This document shows, one piece after another, positions 22,661-35,965 of a DNA stretch of 64,000 bases; positions within the stretch are counted from its first letter, which is position 1; every line of letters begins with the position of its first letter. A model generated the notes under the pieces. That model searched no databases. It was given only the letters and a program-made list of their open reading frames with translations, and was not told where the DNA came from. The DNA lies in assembly GCA_015143295.1 (NCBI GenBank), contig CM026568.1:12840607-12904606 (forward strand), read 5' to 3'. The stretch comes from Tetracentron sinense. Lineage: Eukaryota > Streptophyta > Magnoliopsida > Trochodendrales > Trochodendraceae. The translations under genes were made by a program, and so were the position numbers.

Positions 22661-23187
22661 TAAATTCCGAGTCTTTCAGTCCAGAACCGAGGGCGACGCC
22701 CCTCTACTCGATTCCAATCCATTCACATCCATTATATACACATCACATCGGGTCTCAGATCCTTTTTCATCCACGCCATACATAATCAAACCATTCCACT
22801 TACAAAAATAGAATAAATAGGAAATAATAGAAGAGATGGAAATTGATTTTACCACCTACACGTAAAATGGAGCTCCAGATGACAAAATGGACGTCGCCAA
22901 TGCGTCCGGGAAATCAAAGAATCTTGGGGTAGACCTTCTCTCTCTACCTTCTACTTTCTCTCTCTACTCCCACTCTAATCTCTCTCTACATACAAATTGA
23001 GGCTCTGGGCGGTGGAACGGACGCCGCCAACTTGTCGGGAACATCGAAAAACCCAAGGGTAGACCTCCTCTCTCTACCCCCACTTTCTCTCTCTTTTTTT
23101 CTCTCCTCACTTTCTCTGTCTAGAAACTTTCAGACAATGCTTGGTGCTTTGGGAGAGAATGAAAAATGAGGGGGGGTGCCCCTCCTT

Positions 23188-23197
23188 ATATAGGCAA
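23188..23197 (-). promoter_or_regulatory. TATA box of the solo LTR
   Basis: The minus strand reads cctatataagg about 760 bp inside the LTR from its 5' end, followed by a pyrimidine-rich leader. Confidence 0.5.
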
Positions 23198-23953
23198 CCC
23201 ACTTGCCTATGTGGCGCCACATGGGCAAGCCCATGTGCTTGCACATGGCCATGATGATGTGGCACGTTGACCAGTTTTCTGATTGTATACGCGTACAACT
23301 CCCGTAACTCCACGAAATGATATGTGATGGTTCCGAAACAAATGGTGACCGAACAAGGGGTAGTCTAACACCCGTTGTACGAATTTCGGGAAAATATTGA
23401 GTTTTGACAATAAAATTTAAGTCTGGAAGAAAATTACAAAACTCACAAATATCCTAGTTTTGGACACTAAACATGTCGCAGTTTCCTGATTTGAGTTACA
23501 ATAAAGCCAAGACGACAGGCAGTTGTCCAGATGGCCAACTAACACACGGTGTGTGAGTTTCGAATATTTCTATTAGGGCAATTGGTAAATACTGAGAACC
23601 AACTAAATTTTTGAAACCCATGGATTTACTGGTTTTCTTACGTACGAGGCCCTCACGGTTTCGCAAATCGATGCGTGACGGAGCCGACACGATAGATAAT
23701 CGTCCAAGTATTAGACCGACACGTAGTACAAGAATACCGGGTGGGTATCTCTTGGTTTTACAGGTAATTATCAGACACCGAATTCGATAACCAGAACCCT
23801 CGTTTAAACCCAAATACTTTCCTGAGGTTTTACGGATTCCGATTATAGGAAAGTGATACCCTAATATTTATGAATATTATTCTTAAATTAATTATACTTA
23901 ACTAAAGGTCATTCTGGCCTTAGGATTTTCTTCCAAAATTCTGGGTCATTACA

Positions 23954-24140
23954 CTTATTATAATGTATCAAGTTGAGCCGATCATCGAACTAAATAAAGC
24001 TGCTATAAGCCAAGCCGAATCAAACATGGGTTGATTCAAGCCTAAAATCTTGGCTCAACTCGATCGAGCCTAAAATCTTTGCTCAAGCTCAGCTTGATCG
24101 AGCCGAACCTTCGAGCTACCTTGGCTTGTGTGCCACCCCT
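23954..24140. mobile_element. Fragment of a GAGC-family hAT MITE
   Basis: Words such as gctcaactcgatcgagcc and agctcagcttgatcgagcc, ending gtgtgccacccct, the inverted form of the AGGGGTG terminus. The left part is missing, and the Tat element begins directly to the right. Confidence 0.55.
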
Positions 24141-24144
24141 ATTT

Positions 24145-24883
24145 ATTGTTGCACAATATTCAATCCCAGTGGATCCGACAAGGGGTGTACTGAAAGAAAG
24201 AAGAAGGTATGAATGGAGACCTCCAGTTGCTGACGAGGTAGAGGTGAAGGGTGTGCACCCTGTAATACACTCTGATGCCAAAGTTAAGATAGGAAGAAGA
24301 TGAAATGCAGAATCTTAATTCAAGTAAAGGGTTGAGACAATAGTAAAATTGTAAATTTTGCCGATCTTTATGCACTGAGTCTCTCAGGGTTTTTATAGGC
24401 TAAGCTCTGTATGTCTATCCAAGCCCATAGATGCCCATGGATGGCCATGCCACTTGCTTTATAATTATTACCAAATATGTCAAACAGATCTTAAATCTTA
24501 CGTATCACACGTGTGAGCCTACTATTTCTAAGGTCGGTCTGGGGTCGAAAGCAAGCTGAGATGACTAACATTAAATGCATTACATGCTAAGGCAGTGCTT
24601 TTCACCTAACAACGGAGTAAATTGATTACCTCCAGACTATTTCGTCCTGCGAGTCAGTCTCACTCTTGACTTAAGCACGGGTTCATTATGTATGTGAATA
24701 CGGATAAAATAACTGTTGTCCAAGAATATGGCTACTATACTCATCTTCTGGATAACGAGCTCATTGTCTAGAAGAGCACGGGCTCGTACTCATTATGAAT
24801 ACGGGTCTCTCATCCATTGTCAGAACAATGAAGATTTGCTCGTCTTAGTGACACTTATGTATTTTACGAATTTATCCATTACA
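24145..24883 (-). repeat. 3' LTR of the old Tat element
   Basis: Matches 34746-35477. The firmly matching part starts at tgaaagaaag (24191); 24145-24190 is a diverged extension. The outer end of the element is on the left; the inner edge at 24883 (ccattaca) is fixed by the polypurine tract beside it. Confidence 0.85.
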
Positions 24884-24895
24884 ATTTGCCCCTTT
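24884..24895 (-). other. Polypurine tract of the old Tat element
   Basis: The minus strand reads AAAGGGGCAAAT directly before the LTR start, the same 12 bases as in the young Tat element at 46701-46712. Confidence 0.85.
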
Positions 24896-25315
24896 ATGAT
24901 GTCTTGAACATATGTTCAAAGTATCATAAATAACTCAGAACATAAAATGAAGAATACCTGCTATTCCGCAGACATCGAAGCGATGCGTGAGCTGTACGTG
25001 AATATGGATCGTCGTGCCAGCTGTGTCGCACATGTGATAAATTATCACGTCTCATTAATACTTGGCAGGCTGTTATCATTGCTTTTTACGAAACTCGAGG
25101 CGCGCAAATCCTTACGACGGTTAATATGTCTGTCAAAAGACTATCGTGTCCATGATCTCTCTTACATGTACGACGAGGATGAGGGTTAACTCCGTCTTGC
25201 ATAGGTTTTCTTTCTGACACGCCGAATCAACTTACGCAAATGACCATCTTGACCTTGTGCTTGCGTACATGTACGATAACGATGGGGGTCATTCTTGTCC
25301 TGGTATTTTGAATTA

Positions 25316-25326
25316 TCTATAAAAAT
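25316..25326 (+). promoter_or_regulatory. TATA box of the antisense ORF (old Tat element)
   Basis: tctataaaaatgg lies about 255 bp upstream of the antisense ORF start at 25577. The young element has a TATA box at an equivalent distance. Confidence 0.5.
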
Positions 25327-25576
25327 GGAATGACAACTTCATCTTCTTCACTTGACTCCCAACCCTACTGTTACTCTGCCAGAATCGTATTTCAAACAAA
25401 GACTTCAAGCTTTCTCTTGCTTCTCCGGCCTTTCATATACAGTTCAAAACTAGGTAAGTCCTTGCCCTTTGTTTTTAATCTCTGCTCTTCATTTTTTTGT
25501 TTTCCCCGTCTCTGTTCTCTGTTTTTCTTCTGTGTTCTCTTCATTTTGTCTCTTTCACCTCTTTTCACTGTCAACC

Positions 25577-27800
25577 ATGCCTGTCGAGGAGGTAAGAGTA
25601 GTTGGGACTGATGAAACCAGTTTCTCAGGTAGTGCCCCTTACGGTGCCTACATTGCCTCTTCTCCCCGATCCAAAAAATACCAGAACCATACCCTTGACC
25701 ACTACAAAACCCTCTTTCAAATCCCTCCCCAAGTTCAAATCCATTTCAAGAGGGACGACTGCATCATTGATCGTCGTTCTACATCCACCTTTGTCCACCT
25801 TTCTCAGCTAGAGGTCGGTCTCTGTCTTCCCTTAGAGCTAATAGTAGATGTCATCCTCTCTGCCTTACAACTCGCTCCGGGGCCAATGCACCCGAACTTC
25901 TACAAATACATGTCCTTGGTGATGAAGTTCATCAAGGACGGGCATCACATAGAGGCTAGGCATCTCTTCCATTTTTGTCATGTGGTTAAGTGCCGAGGGT
26001 GTGGTGAGGAAGACGGACCGTACTACACCTAGAGTACACATGCCAAAGTCTCCGACTTTGTCTTGGGCTTAGTCGACATGGAACGTAAATGGAAGAGTTC
26101 GTCCTTCATTATCTCTAGTGCCTGGAGATCAGAGTCTTCTCGTCCCATCCCCAATTTGTTTCAGGGAGGTTCGTTGTACTCGACCCGTTCTTCATTCTTT
26201 TTTCTTTTGTTATGTATTTTTTGGTGTTGCTAATGAATCTTCTTTTGTGCAGAGTCATCGAAGACACACTTCAGAGGCATTTCCCGAGATGAGGAATGTC
26301 ATTTGAAAGCAATCTGCAAAGAGAGGGGCAGCCTATGTCACTTGGAGACCGAGAAAAGTCATCGAGGTAGAGGAATTAAATCGTGTCATTGACAACGAAG
26401 CCCAGCTTGCCTTTACCACTGCTCAAGCTGGAACGTCTTCTTCCCGTGCTAAAAAAGACCAAGAGATGGTGGAAGGCACTCCTCTCCCATTAACAAGGGT
26501 ACCTCGGGCTCCCAGACAATCATCTGTGCCTGCTCCGTCTTCGAGGATACACACTTTCGCCCCGTCCTCCATACCAGAAGCAGCTGCCACTGCTGATAAC
26601 TGCTCCAAGAAGAGAGTAGCCACCTTGGCCGAGCTAATGGCCAAGAAGAAAAGAATGGAGGAAGAGCATGACAGAATTCACCAAGAGAGAGGTAAGGTGG
26701 TTGCGGCTCTGACTTTGGCTCGGCAAGAAGTCTAAGAGCCGACTACGGTAGCAGAACCCGTGGCTGCAAGTCAACCAACGTTCAACGTAGTTGCTTCTTC
26801 TGTTGCTCCTTCGACGCAGGAGGTAGCGATGACGGAGAGTGCCGACGTCTGGGCTCCCATCTTCAAAGTTGGGTCTCATCTACTGACAACGGCGGACTCA
26901 TCAATAAACAATGGAGCAACAGCCGTACCTGTGAGCCGGGGGACGAGGCTCCCCTCTGACGTGGCCGCAACAAAAAGGCTGACGAAGACGGGACTGAACA
27001 ACGTCAGCACTATGGCACTCGCAACGGTAAGCTTTAATCTTCGTCTTGCATATTTCACTTTAAAATCACTGTGCATCATACTGAACTTGTTGCTTTCTTC
27101 CTTACTAGTTAAAAAACGCGTTCGCGGAAGTGTTCGAACGCTATAACAGTATCGGCCAAGCGGCTGAGTACTAGAAGCACCAAGCCACCACAACGGCTGA
27201 GAAGGCGTCGGTGGAAAAGACAGTGATGGGCAATGAGTTACAAGAAGCTCGTTCTCAACTGGAGAAGGTCCAAGCTAATGTTGATAGATACCGGGCTCAA
27301 CTGAACACGTCCCATGAAGCTGTTCAAAAATTAGCTGAGGATTCAAAGAAATGCTTCGAAAGCGGCCAACACAGCAACCTCCGAGTTAGGGAGCTGGAAG
27401 GGTTGTCTGAAACCCTAGCCAAGCAACTAGATAGGTGGAGCTTGCAAAGGAAGCCCAGAAGATCGAACTTCGTGACTTCTACCAGAAGGAAGTTGATTGG
27501 ATGGGGCTTGAGGATCTGGCGGAGACGGAGAGACAGCTTCTGAAGGAGCTCTGTGAGGCTGGACGACTGATTGATACTCCTCAACTGTCAAAGGATGAAA
27601 CCACTCGTTCTGAACTTCTCAGTCTTGAAGTCGTCCTCCTCGACAAGGAAGCTGAAGTCCAAGGAGTGGAAAAACCTCCCCTTCCTGAAGAGTCAGCTCC
27701 TCCTTTGCCCAAGACTCCCGTTGAGCCAGTCTCCATAGAAAACGATGTCATTAATCAGCCTGAGTCTGCTTTAGAAGCCACTGCCGAGTCTATTACATAG
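25577..27800 (+). pseudogene. Antisense ORF region of the old Tat element (gypsy-type domain, then coiled coil)
   Basis: It begins MPVEEVRVVGTDE and contains SGSAPYGAYI, HFKRDDCIIDRRS, LQLAPGPMHPNFYKYMS and IEARHLFHFCH, which fit the Pfam family named putative gypsy type transposon (PF04195). Further downstream are Pro/Ala-rich linkers and a heptad-rich coiled coil. It runs opposite to gag-pol and lies between integrase and the 3' LTR, like antisense genes reported in Tat-lineage elements such as Grande. Decayed copy. Confidence 0.75.
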
Positions 27801-28559
27801 CTTTTCTCTTTTCTTTCTTAATGTACTTTCCCATTGTTAATGTAACTTTCCCGTCCATCTTGCGGATGTGTTAATGAAAGTCTTTTTTGCATATTGTCTT
27901 TTATCATTCGTACTGATGAAACACTTGAAAGTTTTTAAGGCGTAAAGCATGTGAACGTATATGCAACATAAAACCAAGAAAAATGAATTAATCACCCGTC
28001 TAAAATTGAACCAACTATTCGAGCATGTGAACATGCAACTAGCACGAGAATACTTGATAAAGCACCCGAAAGATTATAAGATTCACAAACACTAAGTTTG
28101 TAGAGTACGGAAACTTTCGAAAAATGATAGTAAATGACAACGGAAGCACCGCAGTGTAAAACATCATAAATGTAATCAGACAAATAATATTTCATATGTT
28201 GAACCTTAGGTGCCTCGTGGTGGGACACCATGCTCAGATGACATTTCATTAGCATAAGCCGCTGATTTGCTCATATGACAATTCATTTGATTGAGTCATA
28301 TGTGTCCCGTGATGAGTACCGTGTTCAGATGATATATCATTTGACATTTCATTCAAGATATTTTAATTGACAATTGATCATTTCCCCCGTCTTCTCATAA
28401 AATAACCTTATGAATAACTTTAAGGACAAGTATATAGATGAATTCGTTATATGGTTTGTACATATTTATTGAAATAATTGCCTCAAATTCATAATGTTCT
28501 AAGATTTTTGGATTACATTACCTTCTAAATCTTTGAGATAACATACTCTGAGGCTTCCG

Positions 28560-31500
28560 AGTCCCAGTTAGGCCTTAGCTTCTTGCTATTGACTTCACGG
28601 GGGCTCTGGAAGACTTTCTGAAGGACGAGATGCCCTACTTGAAGGACTCTCTTCCGCACTCTTCTGTTATATGTCTTTCTCAACTGCTGTTGATATCTTT
28701 CCATCTAGATATTGGCGTCTTCTCATCATTCATCCAACAGATCTAGGTGGATAGCCATCAACTCGAGATTTTTGTCATTTTCTTTCTTATCTTTGCTCCG
28801 TCGTGAACGTATTATTAGCAGACTGATTTCCATAGGGATTACGGCTTCTATTCCATATGTCAAGGAGAATGGAGTCTCATTTGTAGACTTCGTGGTGCTG
28901 TTCTATATCCCACAGTACGTTATGCAGCTCACTCGTCCACTTTTCATTTAAATCTTCTAACCTTCTCTTCAGAGCATTCAATAGACTTTTATTAGTTGTC
29001 TCGGATAAACCATTCCCTTGTGGATAATACAAGGATGAGAAGATATGCTTGATTTTGAGCTCTTTACAAAATTCAGCAATGATTTTTCCTGTGAACTGCT
29101 TCCTGTTGTTGGAAATGATGGACTGAGGAATGCCGAACCTGCAGATGATATGCTCCTAGATAAACTTCTTCACCTCTTGCTCTCTAATACGTGCAAGGGG
29201 GACAGCTCCGACCCATCAGGAAAAATAGTTTGGGGCCACCAATAGAAAAATCATGTTACTTCGAGCTTTAGGCAGAGACTAAACCATTCCCTTGTGGATA
29301 ATATGGGGATGATAAGATATGCTTGATTTTGAGCTCTTTGTAAAATTCAGCAATGATTTTTCTTGTGAACTGCTTCCTGTTGTCGAAAATGATGGACTGA
29401 GGAATACCGAACCTGCAGATGATATGCTCCTAGATAAACTTCTTCACCTCTTGCTCTCTGATACGTGCAAGGGGGACAACTTCGACCCTTCAGGAAAAAT
29501 AGTCTATGGCCACCAATAGAAAGATCATATTACCTGAAGCTTTAGGCAGAAGTCTCACGATGTTAAGCTCCCATCGTGTGAATAACCAAGGTTGAGACAC
29601 GCTATTGAGCTCTTGAGCTGAGGCATGGATCAGTTTGGCATGATGTTGGCATTGGCTACACTTCTTCATATACTTATGAGCATCTGCTTGCATGTAAGGC
29701 CAAAAATAACAATCGTCCATCCTCCAAAGTGGATCCCACAGATTCCTTCGTGTAGCTCGGCCAAAATCCTTTCAATATCAATAGGATGAACGCATTTCAG
29801 AAGAGGCCCTCCGAATGATTTTTTATAAGGCTCTCCGTGCAAGATGACGTAACGCGGTGCCTTGTACTGTATCCGTCATGATTATCTTGCATCGACAGGG
29901 AAGACTCCGTCTTTCCAATACGCCGTCAAACCTAGCATCCAACTCGGCACTGCGTTAATGAATAATGCTTCCCGTACTGGTTGTAGTTCGATAAAAGGAT
30001 ACTTTTTGTACTCCACGAGGACTGCCTTTGATTCATCAGTTTGTAACATAGAAGCAACATAGGTCAAAGCATCTGTATACCTGTTGTCATCTCTCCGAAT
30101 GTGCTTGATTTCAACAGCATCAAAAGCTTCACATTAATCATGGAGGAGTGCAGCATAGCGTCACATTCTACCATCTCTGTATTCATAGACGGCATTCATT
30201 TGGTTCACCATGAGTTGAGAATCGCAAAATACTTGCAAGCAGTAATGTTTCATACTCAACTTCGTTGTCTGAGGCAGAAAATCGTAGACGTGTCATCTTC
30301 TCAACTTTAACGTTCTCTGGGCTAATGAGTATAATACCAAGCCCTGAACCACTAGTATTAGAAGATCTGTCTACATACAAGAGCTAATTATTCCACGTTG
30401 TCATCCTATCCCATCCTACACATGCATCAAGTCCTTCTCATGGTTTCTGTCCTTGACGTCATCTAAGAGCTTGTGGCAATCATGATCTACTTCTGCCCCA
30501 ACTTCTTCCACAAGAAAGTCAGATAAGAAACTCGTCATGGCTTGCCCCTTCTCCAATATCCTTGCTTGATACTGAATATCAAATTCGCTGAGTGCAATAG
30601 CCCATTTTGACACTCGTCCCACTAACTCGGGTGGTCCCAGCACAATCTTTACAGGATACGTCGTGATGACAATGATAGTATGGGCCTGGAAGTAAGGACA
30701 TAGTTTTTCAACAGAAAATACTAGAGTAAGTCATACCTTTTCGAGTTTGTTGTAATTGAACTCCGCTTTAAGAAAGGTTTTGCTAATAAAATATATTGAT
30801 TTTTCCATACCACCACAACTTCTGACTAGTACAGAGCCAATTGCCTACTCTGAGACGGATAAATAAAGATATAGCACCTCGCCAAGCTCAGGTACAGAGA
30901 GGATGAGAGCAGAACCCAAATACTCTTTCAGGGCAACAAAAGCTTGAGAACACTCCTTGGTCCACCTGAATATTGAATCTTTTCTTAACAATTCAAAAAG
31001 AGGCTTACAAAGATCAGAGGACTTCGAGATAAAACGATTAAGGGCAGTAATACGTCCTGTCAACTTTTGAATCTCCTTCCTCGTCCTCGGCTCTGGCATA
31101 TCCAACAGAGCACAGATTTGAGCAGGATTAGCCTCAATACCACGCTGACTGATGAGATAACCCAAAAATATGTCTAAGGTGACGCCAAATATACACTTCT
31201 CCGAGTTCAACTTCATATTAAAAGCTCGAAGAATAGAAAAAGGCTTAACTAGATCGGCCACGAGAGTTGCCCGTACTTCACTTTTCACCACGATGTCATC
31301 GATATATACTTTCGTTGTTTTGCTGAGTAAAGGTCCAAACATCAAAGTCATTAAGTGTTGATAAGTGCCACCGGCGTTTTTAAGACCAAAAGGCATGACT
31401 CGGTAGCAAAATAGGTCATGCTCTGTGATGAAGGCAGTCTTCTCTTGATCACCCTTAGCTAAAAGAATCTGATTATAGCCTAAATATCCATCAATAAAGG

Positions 31501-34500
31501 ACAACATCTCATGGCCAGTAGTAGCATTAATAAGTCTATTAATTCTTGGTAAAGGGAAAAAGTCTTTCGGGAATGCTTTATTCACATTGGTAAAATCAAT
31601 ACAGACTCTCACTTTCCCATTTTTCTTTGCTACAGCTACTACATTCGTTATCCAGTCTAGGTATTGAACTTCTCAAATGAACTCATGCTGGATGAGCTTG
31701 TCAATCTCTTCGTTGATGGCATCATGATAAACAAGAGCAAGTCTTCGTGGCTTTTGCTTGACAGGACAAATGGTGGGATCAACGTTCAAGTGATGACAAA
31801 TGACTTCCGAGCTGATCTCCGTCATGTCTTTGTGTGACCAGGCAAAGCCATCAAGATTCTTCTTCAAAAAGTGCAACAGCTCAGCCTCTTCATCTGCCGT
31901 CAAACTGGTCCCTATCTGCAACATTCGTGGCTCCTCGTTCGTCCCCAAGTTAACGGCCTTCGTGGATTCGACAGACGGTCTGTTCACCATTTTACCCGTA
32001 CTTTCTTCCTCTACGGCCTCGCACTGTAATTGCTATTTGGATATGTCGGGTGGGGTGTAGTCATACTTTTGAGATGCCAACTGATCTCCCCTGATCTCTC
32101 TTAGCCCAACCTGAGCGAGGGTACTTCAGCACTTGGTAATAAGATGACGGAACAGCTCTCATTTTATGCTTTCACCACCGTCCAAGAATGACATTATACG
32201 GGGACGGTGCGTCGAGGATGGAGAATCGTGTTGGTAAGACGATTGGTCCAGCTTCAACTGACAAGACGATCTCTCCAAGGGGCTGCATCAAACTCTCATC
32301 AAACCCAACCAACGGGGTTTGAGCAGTAACAAGTAAAGTTGGATCCAACTTCATCTGGGTGAAGGCTTGGAGATAATGAATGTCCACTGCACTCCCTGAG
32401 TCAACAAGCACCCTCTTGATGTTGAAGTTGTCAATTCTCATAGTGAGGACGAGGACATCATAATGAGGCCTAACCACGGTCGTCATATCGTGGTCATAAA
32501 AAGTAAGAGCTTGCTCGATGCCCCTCGTTGCTGATTGTACTTGTCAGACTTTGGTCATATGAGATAGTTTTCTCATCTTCATCCTGAAGTTCTACTCTAA
32601 GTCTATCACCGATGTTCAAGCACGGTGGATGACATTGATTGTACCCATGGGTGCTCCTCCTCGTCCTCCTCCACTGGTATTTGGATTCGAGGGCTCTTCA
32701 ATGCGGGGCGGAGGTGGTGGTACCCTGACATGTACTGCACAAGCATTGAACCACGCACTCTCCCAAATAACCTTCCCATACTAGCCTCTCCAGGTACTCC
32801 CTCAAGATCTGACAACGATTAGTTACATGACCATAACACTTGTGACAGTGGCAGTACTCTTGTACCCGTGGTCCCGTAGTGACGTCGTGAATGGCACGTG
32901 CAGACCATTTGAAGTAAGACTCGTTCTCTATCGACTGTATTATTGTCGACAAACTGACTGTAAAATTAACTTGATCAGTCCGGTTCGGGAAAGGACGTCT
33001 CTCCGTTGTCTGATTGCCCCGCTCTTGAGGGCGTTGATTGTACCTAGGTTGTACCTGATTGGGTTGATAGGGACATCTACCTGGCTGGCCCTAATGCTGC
33101 TAATAATTTTGATTGGGCTGAACAAGACGCCAGTTCGTCCTGCTTTGCTACTGATTTTGATTCTGGTATACTTCATACGGGCGCCGATCCAGCTGATCCC
33201 GATGACTCACATAAACAATCTTCTCTCTTGGTGCTCTCCGTGGTGACTCTTCATCATCAGAAGATTCATACCTCGACCTCTTTCCCTTCTTTGAGGAGGA
33301 TGCTTCGTCTACTCTCTCCATGGCTTCCACTCCTGCTCCCTTCACCATTGGCTGTGCTATGACCGTGGTGTCGTCTTCAATTCTCTCGAACTTAGTGGCA
33401 TAGACTAGCATATCGTCAACTGTGGTGGATAGTCAAGAGTAAGAGATTCATATATTTTGAAGCTTTTTGGCACTGCATTCTTGAAAGCGGCTATGTTGCT
33501 GCTGTCCTCAACTTTGTCAATGTTCGAGACCTCATCACTGAACCGTTGAATGAAGTCCCTCAAGGATTCTGATGGCTTCATTCTCAGAGTGAAGAGGGAA
33601 TCCGCATCTGCTTTCTTCTTCTTGCTCACGATGTATAGGTCAATAAAAGTTGACCTTAGCTCTGACATACTTTTAATTGAGCCAGATGGCAAGTTATGGA
33701 ACCACCTTGTTATTGCTCATATCAAACTGTTCGGGAAAGCTTTGCAGATGAGATTATCATCAGGATTGCGGAGAGTCATAGCGTGCTTGAAGTTGAACAG
33801 GTGGTCAACTGGGTCCATCCTTCCATCGAACATGATAAAGTTCGGCATCATGAACTTTGAGGGAGTGTATGACTGGTTGATCTGATCTGAAAAGGGAGAG
33901 GTTCCGACATCTAACTTTGCTTGTTAAGCAAATTGATCGGGAGAGCTTCCGCCTGTGCCTTTGACATGGGCACTGATCATGGCTTCCACATCTTTAGGAG
34001 TCATCAACGTCCTTTGATCCCCGTAATGCGTTTAAGCATTTAGCTTTTTAGCATTACGAGCCCGTGGCTCCTCACGGGGATACTGGGGATCTCTTAGATC
34101 ACTATGAACACGTGGCTCTCGCAGCTCGGCATGAGCATAAGGATTTCATTGTTCAGCACGAACATGCTACAGCTCTTGCAGTTCAGCACGAGCTTGATCC
34201 CGCTGTCAGGCATGAGCTTGCTGGATAGGTGGAGAATGGTGTCGGGTTGCTTCATTAGGAGGAGGAACAAGCACGAATCTATTATCAAGATTCTCTCGCA
34301 ACAGCGGTGATGCTAGCCGTGCTGCTGCTCTTAGCGGGGGAGAAGACGGGAGGAGGAGTTGTCATCGAACTGGGCGCCTTTGAAGTGGCTCACCTTGGGG
34401 ACCACTTTGGAGCAGCTCAACATTTGATTCATACATGTCACGCTCATATGCCTCTAGCCTTTCTTGAAATGACTACTGCAGGCTAGTTAGATGGGTCAGA

Positions 34501-34712
34501 GTACTGGACTGCTGTTGTTGCTGCAACAACATCAAGATCTGGCTAGTTTGAGAAACATCTCCTTCGAGCTGCTCAGAAGGTTGCCCAACTTCTGGTCTAG
34601 GAGTTTGCAATAAGGTTTGAGCAATAGGAGTGGTCTGAGGGGTCAGTTCCTCAACAAGAGACATGGAGTTCTGATCAGCCATGATAAACAAGAAGAGCCA
34701 AAGGGGAGTCAT
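28560..34712 (-). pseudogene. gag-pol region of the old Tat element
   Basis: Right to left on the minus strand: gag (ELRSTFIDLYIV, LRDFIQRFSDE), a CHCHKCYGHVTNRC knuckle, protease (VLVDSGSAVDIHYL, about 32400), reverse transcriptase (about 31990-30845; VMPFGLKNAG, VYIDDIVV), degenerate RNase H, archaeal-type RNase H (about 30380-30180) and integrase zinc-finger and core remains (about 29720-28700). Broken throughout; no functional product expected. Confidence 0.85.
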
Positions 34713-34745
34713 TTAAGGGTTTCCTATAGATGGTGCCATTTTATG

Positions 34746-35477
34746 TGTGAGATTTTTCTTGAATGTTCACGCATCACCTACTCATTGGATTCTGGTTTAC
34801 TGAAAGAAAGAAGAAGATATGAATGGAGACCTTCGGTTGCTGATGAGGCAAAGGTGAATGGTGTGCACCCTGTAATACACTCCGATGCCAAAGTTAAGAT
34901 AGGAAGAAGATGAAATGCAGAATCTTAATTCAAGTAAAGGGTTGAGACAATAGTAAAATTATGAATTTTACCGATCTTTATGCACTGAGTCTCTCGGGGT
35001 ATTTATAGGCTAAGCTCTGTATGTTTATCCAAGTCCATAGATGCCCATGGATAGTCATGCCACTTGCTTTATAATTATTACCAAATATGTCAGGTAGATC
35101 TTAAGTCTTACGTGTCACACGTGTGAGCCTACTATTTCTAAGGTCAGTCTGGGATTGAAGGCAGGCTGAGATGACTAACATTAAATGCTAAAACAGTGCA
35201 ACAACATAGTAAATTGATCATCTCCGGACTATTTCGTCATGCGAGTCGGTCTCGCTCTTGACTTAAGCACAAGTTCATTATGTATGTGAATACGAATAAA
35301 ATAACCGTTGTCCAAGAATACGACTACTATACTCGTCTTCTGGATAACGAGCTCATTATCCAGAAGAGCACGGACTCGTACTCATTATGAATACAGGTCT
35401 CTCATCTGTTTGTCAGAACAACGAAGATTTGCTCGTCTTAGCGACACTTGTGTGTTTTACGAATTTCATCCATTACA
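34746..35477 (-). repeat. 5' LTR of the old Tat element
   Basis: Direct repeat of 24145-24883. A TATA-like TATAAAT lies at about 35001-35008 on the minus strand. Next to its inner edge, atggcaccatctatagg (minus, about 34725-34741) is a diverged primer-binding-site region comparable to TGGCGCCGTCTGTGG in the young element. Confidence 0.82.
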
Positions 35478-35837
35478 GTTTGAACTCGACTGGGGTTCGA
35501 CTCGAACTCAGCTTGGTGCATTACATTAAATAGATTGATTTTTCATCTCATAAATTAAAATTGGTACAAGAAGGGGTTAATGATGGGAGATCTGCAACAA
35601 CCCCTATACCTGAATGCGTTCACCCGGATTTTAGTAACATAATTATGAGAACATCATTTTCCTTATTGAGCCTACAAAACTTCTTGGTGCAAAAAGACCT
35701 GATCCAGAGAAAGAAATCTAAAATCAATGGATATCAAATGATAGTGAAAGCTTGAACGATTAGAGAGAATATTATAAAATAACATAGCAGAGGAATGGAA
35801 GATGGATGCTTGCTCCAATATCTTCATTACGTCTGTC
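35478..35837. other. Spacer between the two Tat elements, no gene seen
   Basis: 35480-35516 (gaactcgactggggttcgac) is a scrap of a GAGC-family MITE. The rest is AT-rich and unassigned. Confidence 0.45.
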
Positions 35838-35965
35838 ATTTCTGTAACGGATAAAATTCGTAATTCAGCTCAGCGTTGGAAGACGAGCTCGTTTTTGTCG
35901 TTTTGTTCACGAAAGTGACACGTGGGCACGAATCGGGGTCACGTGCTTAAAACATAAGGGTCACA

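Larger units (their letters stand above)
20478..23953 (-). mobile_element. Probable solo LTR of a large Ty3/gypsy-type element, about 3.48 kb
   Basis: On the minus strand it begins TGTAATGACCCAGAATTTT and ends GTTCGGGGCATCACA, TG...CA ends of the type seen in large plant gypsy LTRs. Flanks tttat (20473-20477) and cttat (23954-23958) would be a diverged 5-bp target duplication. It has one promoter-like TATA (23188-23196), no coding domain, no primer-binding site and no second LTR copy. Family assignment (Tekay/Del-like) is inference from the end sequences and length. It could also be a non-autonomous element. Confidence 0.55.
24145..35477 (-). mobile_element. Old, broken Ty3/gypsy retrotransposon, Tat lineage, about 11.3 kb
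   Basis: Two LTR copies flank, on the minus strand, a primer-binding-site remnant, gag, protease, RT, RNase H and integrase regions, then an antisense ORF region (25577-27800, plus) and the polypurine tract next to the 3' LTR. The domain order RT-RNaseH-integrase is gypsy. The second, archaeal-type RNase H block and the antisense ORF are Tat traits. It is the same broad family as the element at 35843. It is broken, with more than ten breaks. LTR copies differ by roughly 6-7% over the first 260 bp by eye, suggesting insertion a few million years ago at usual plant rates. Confidence 0.88.
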
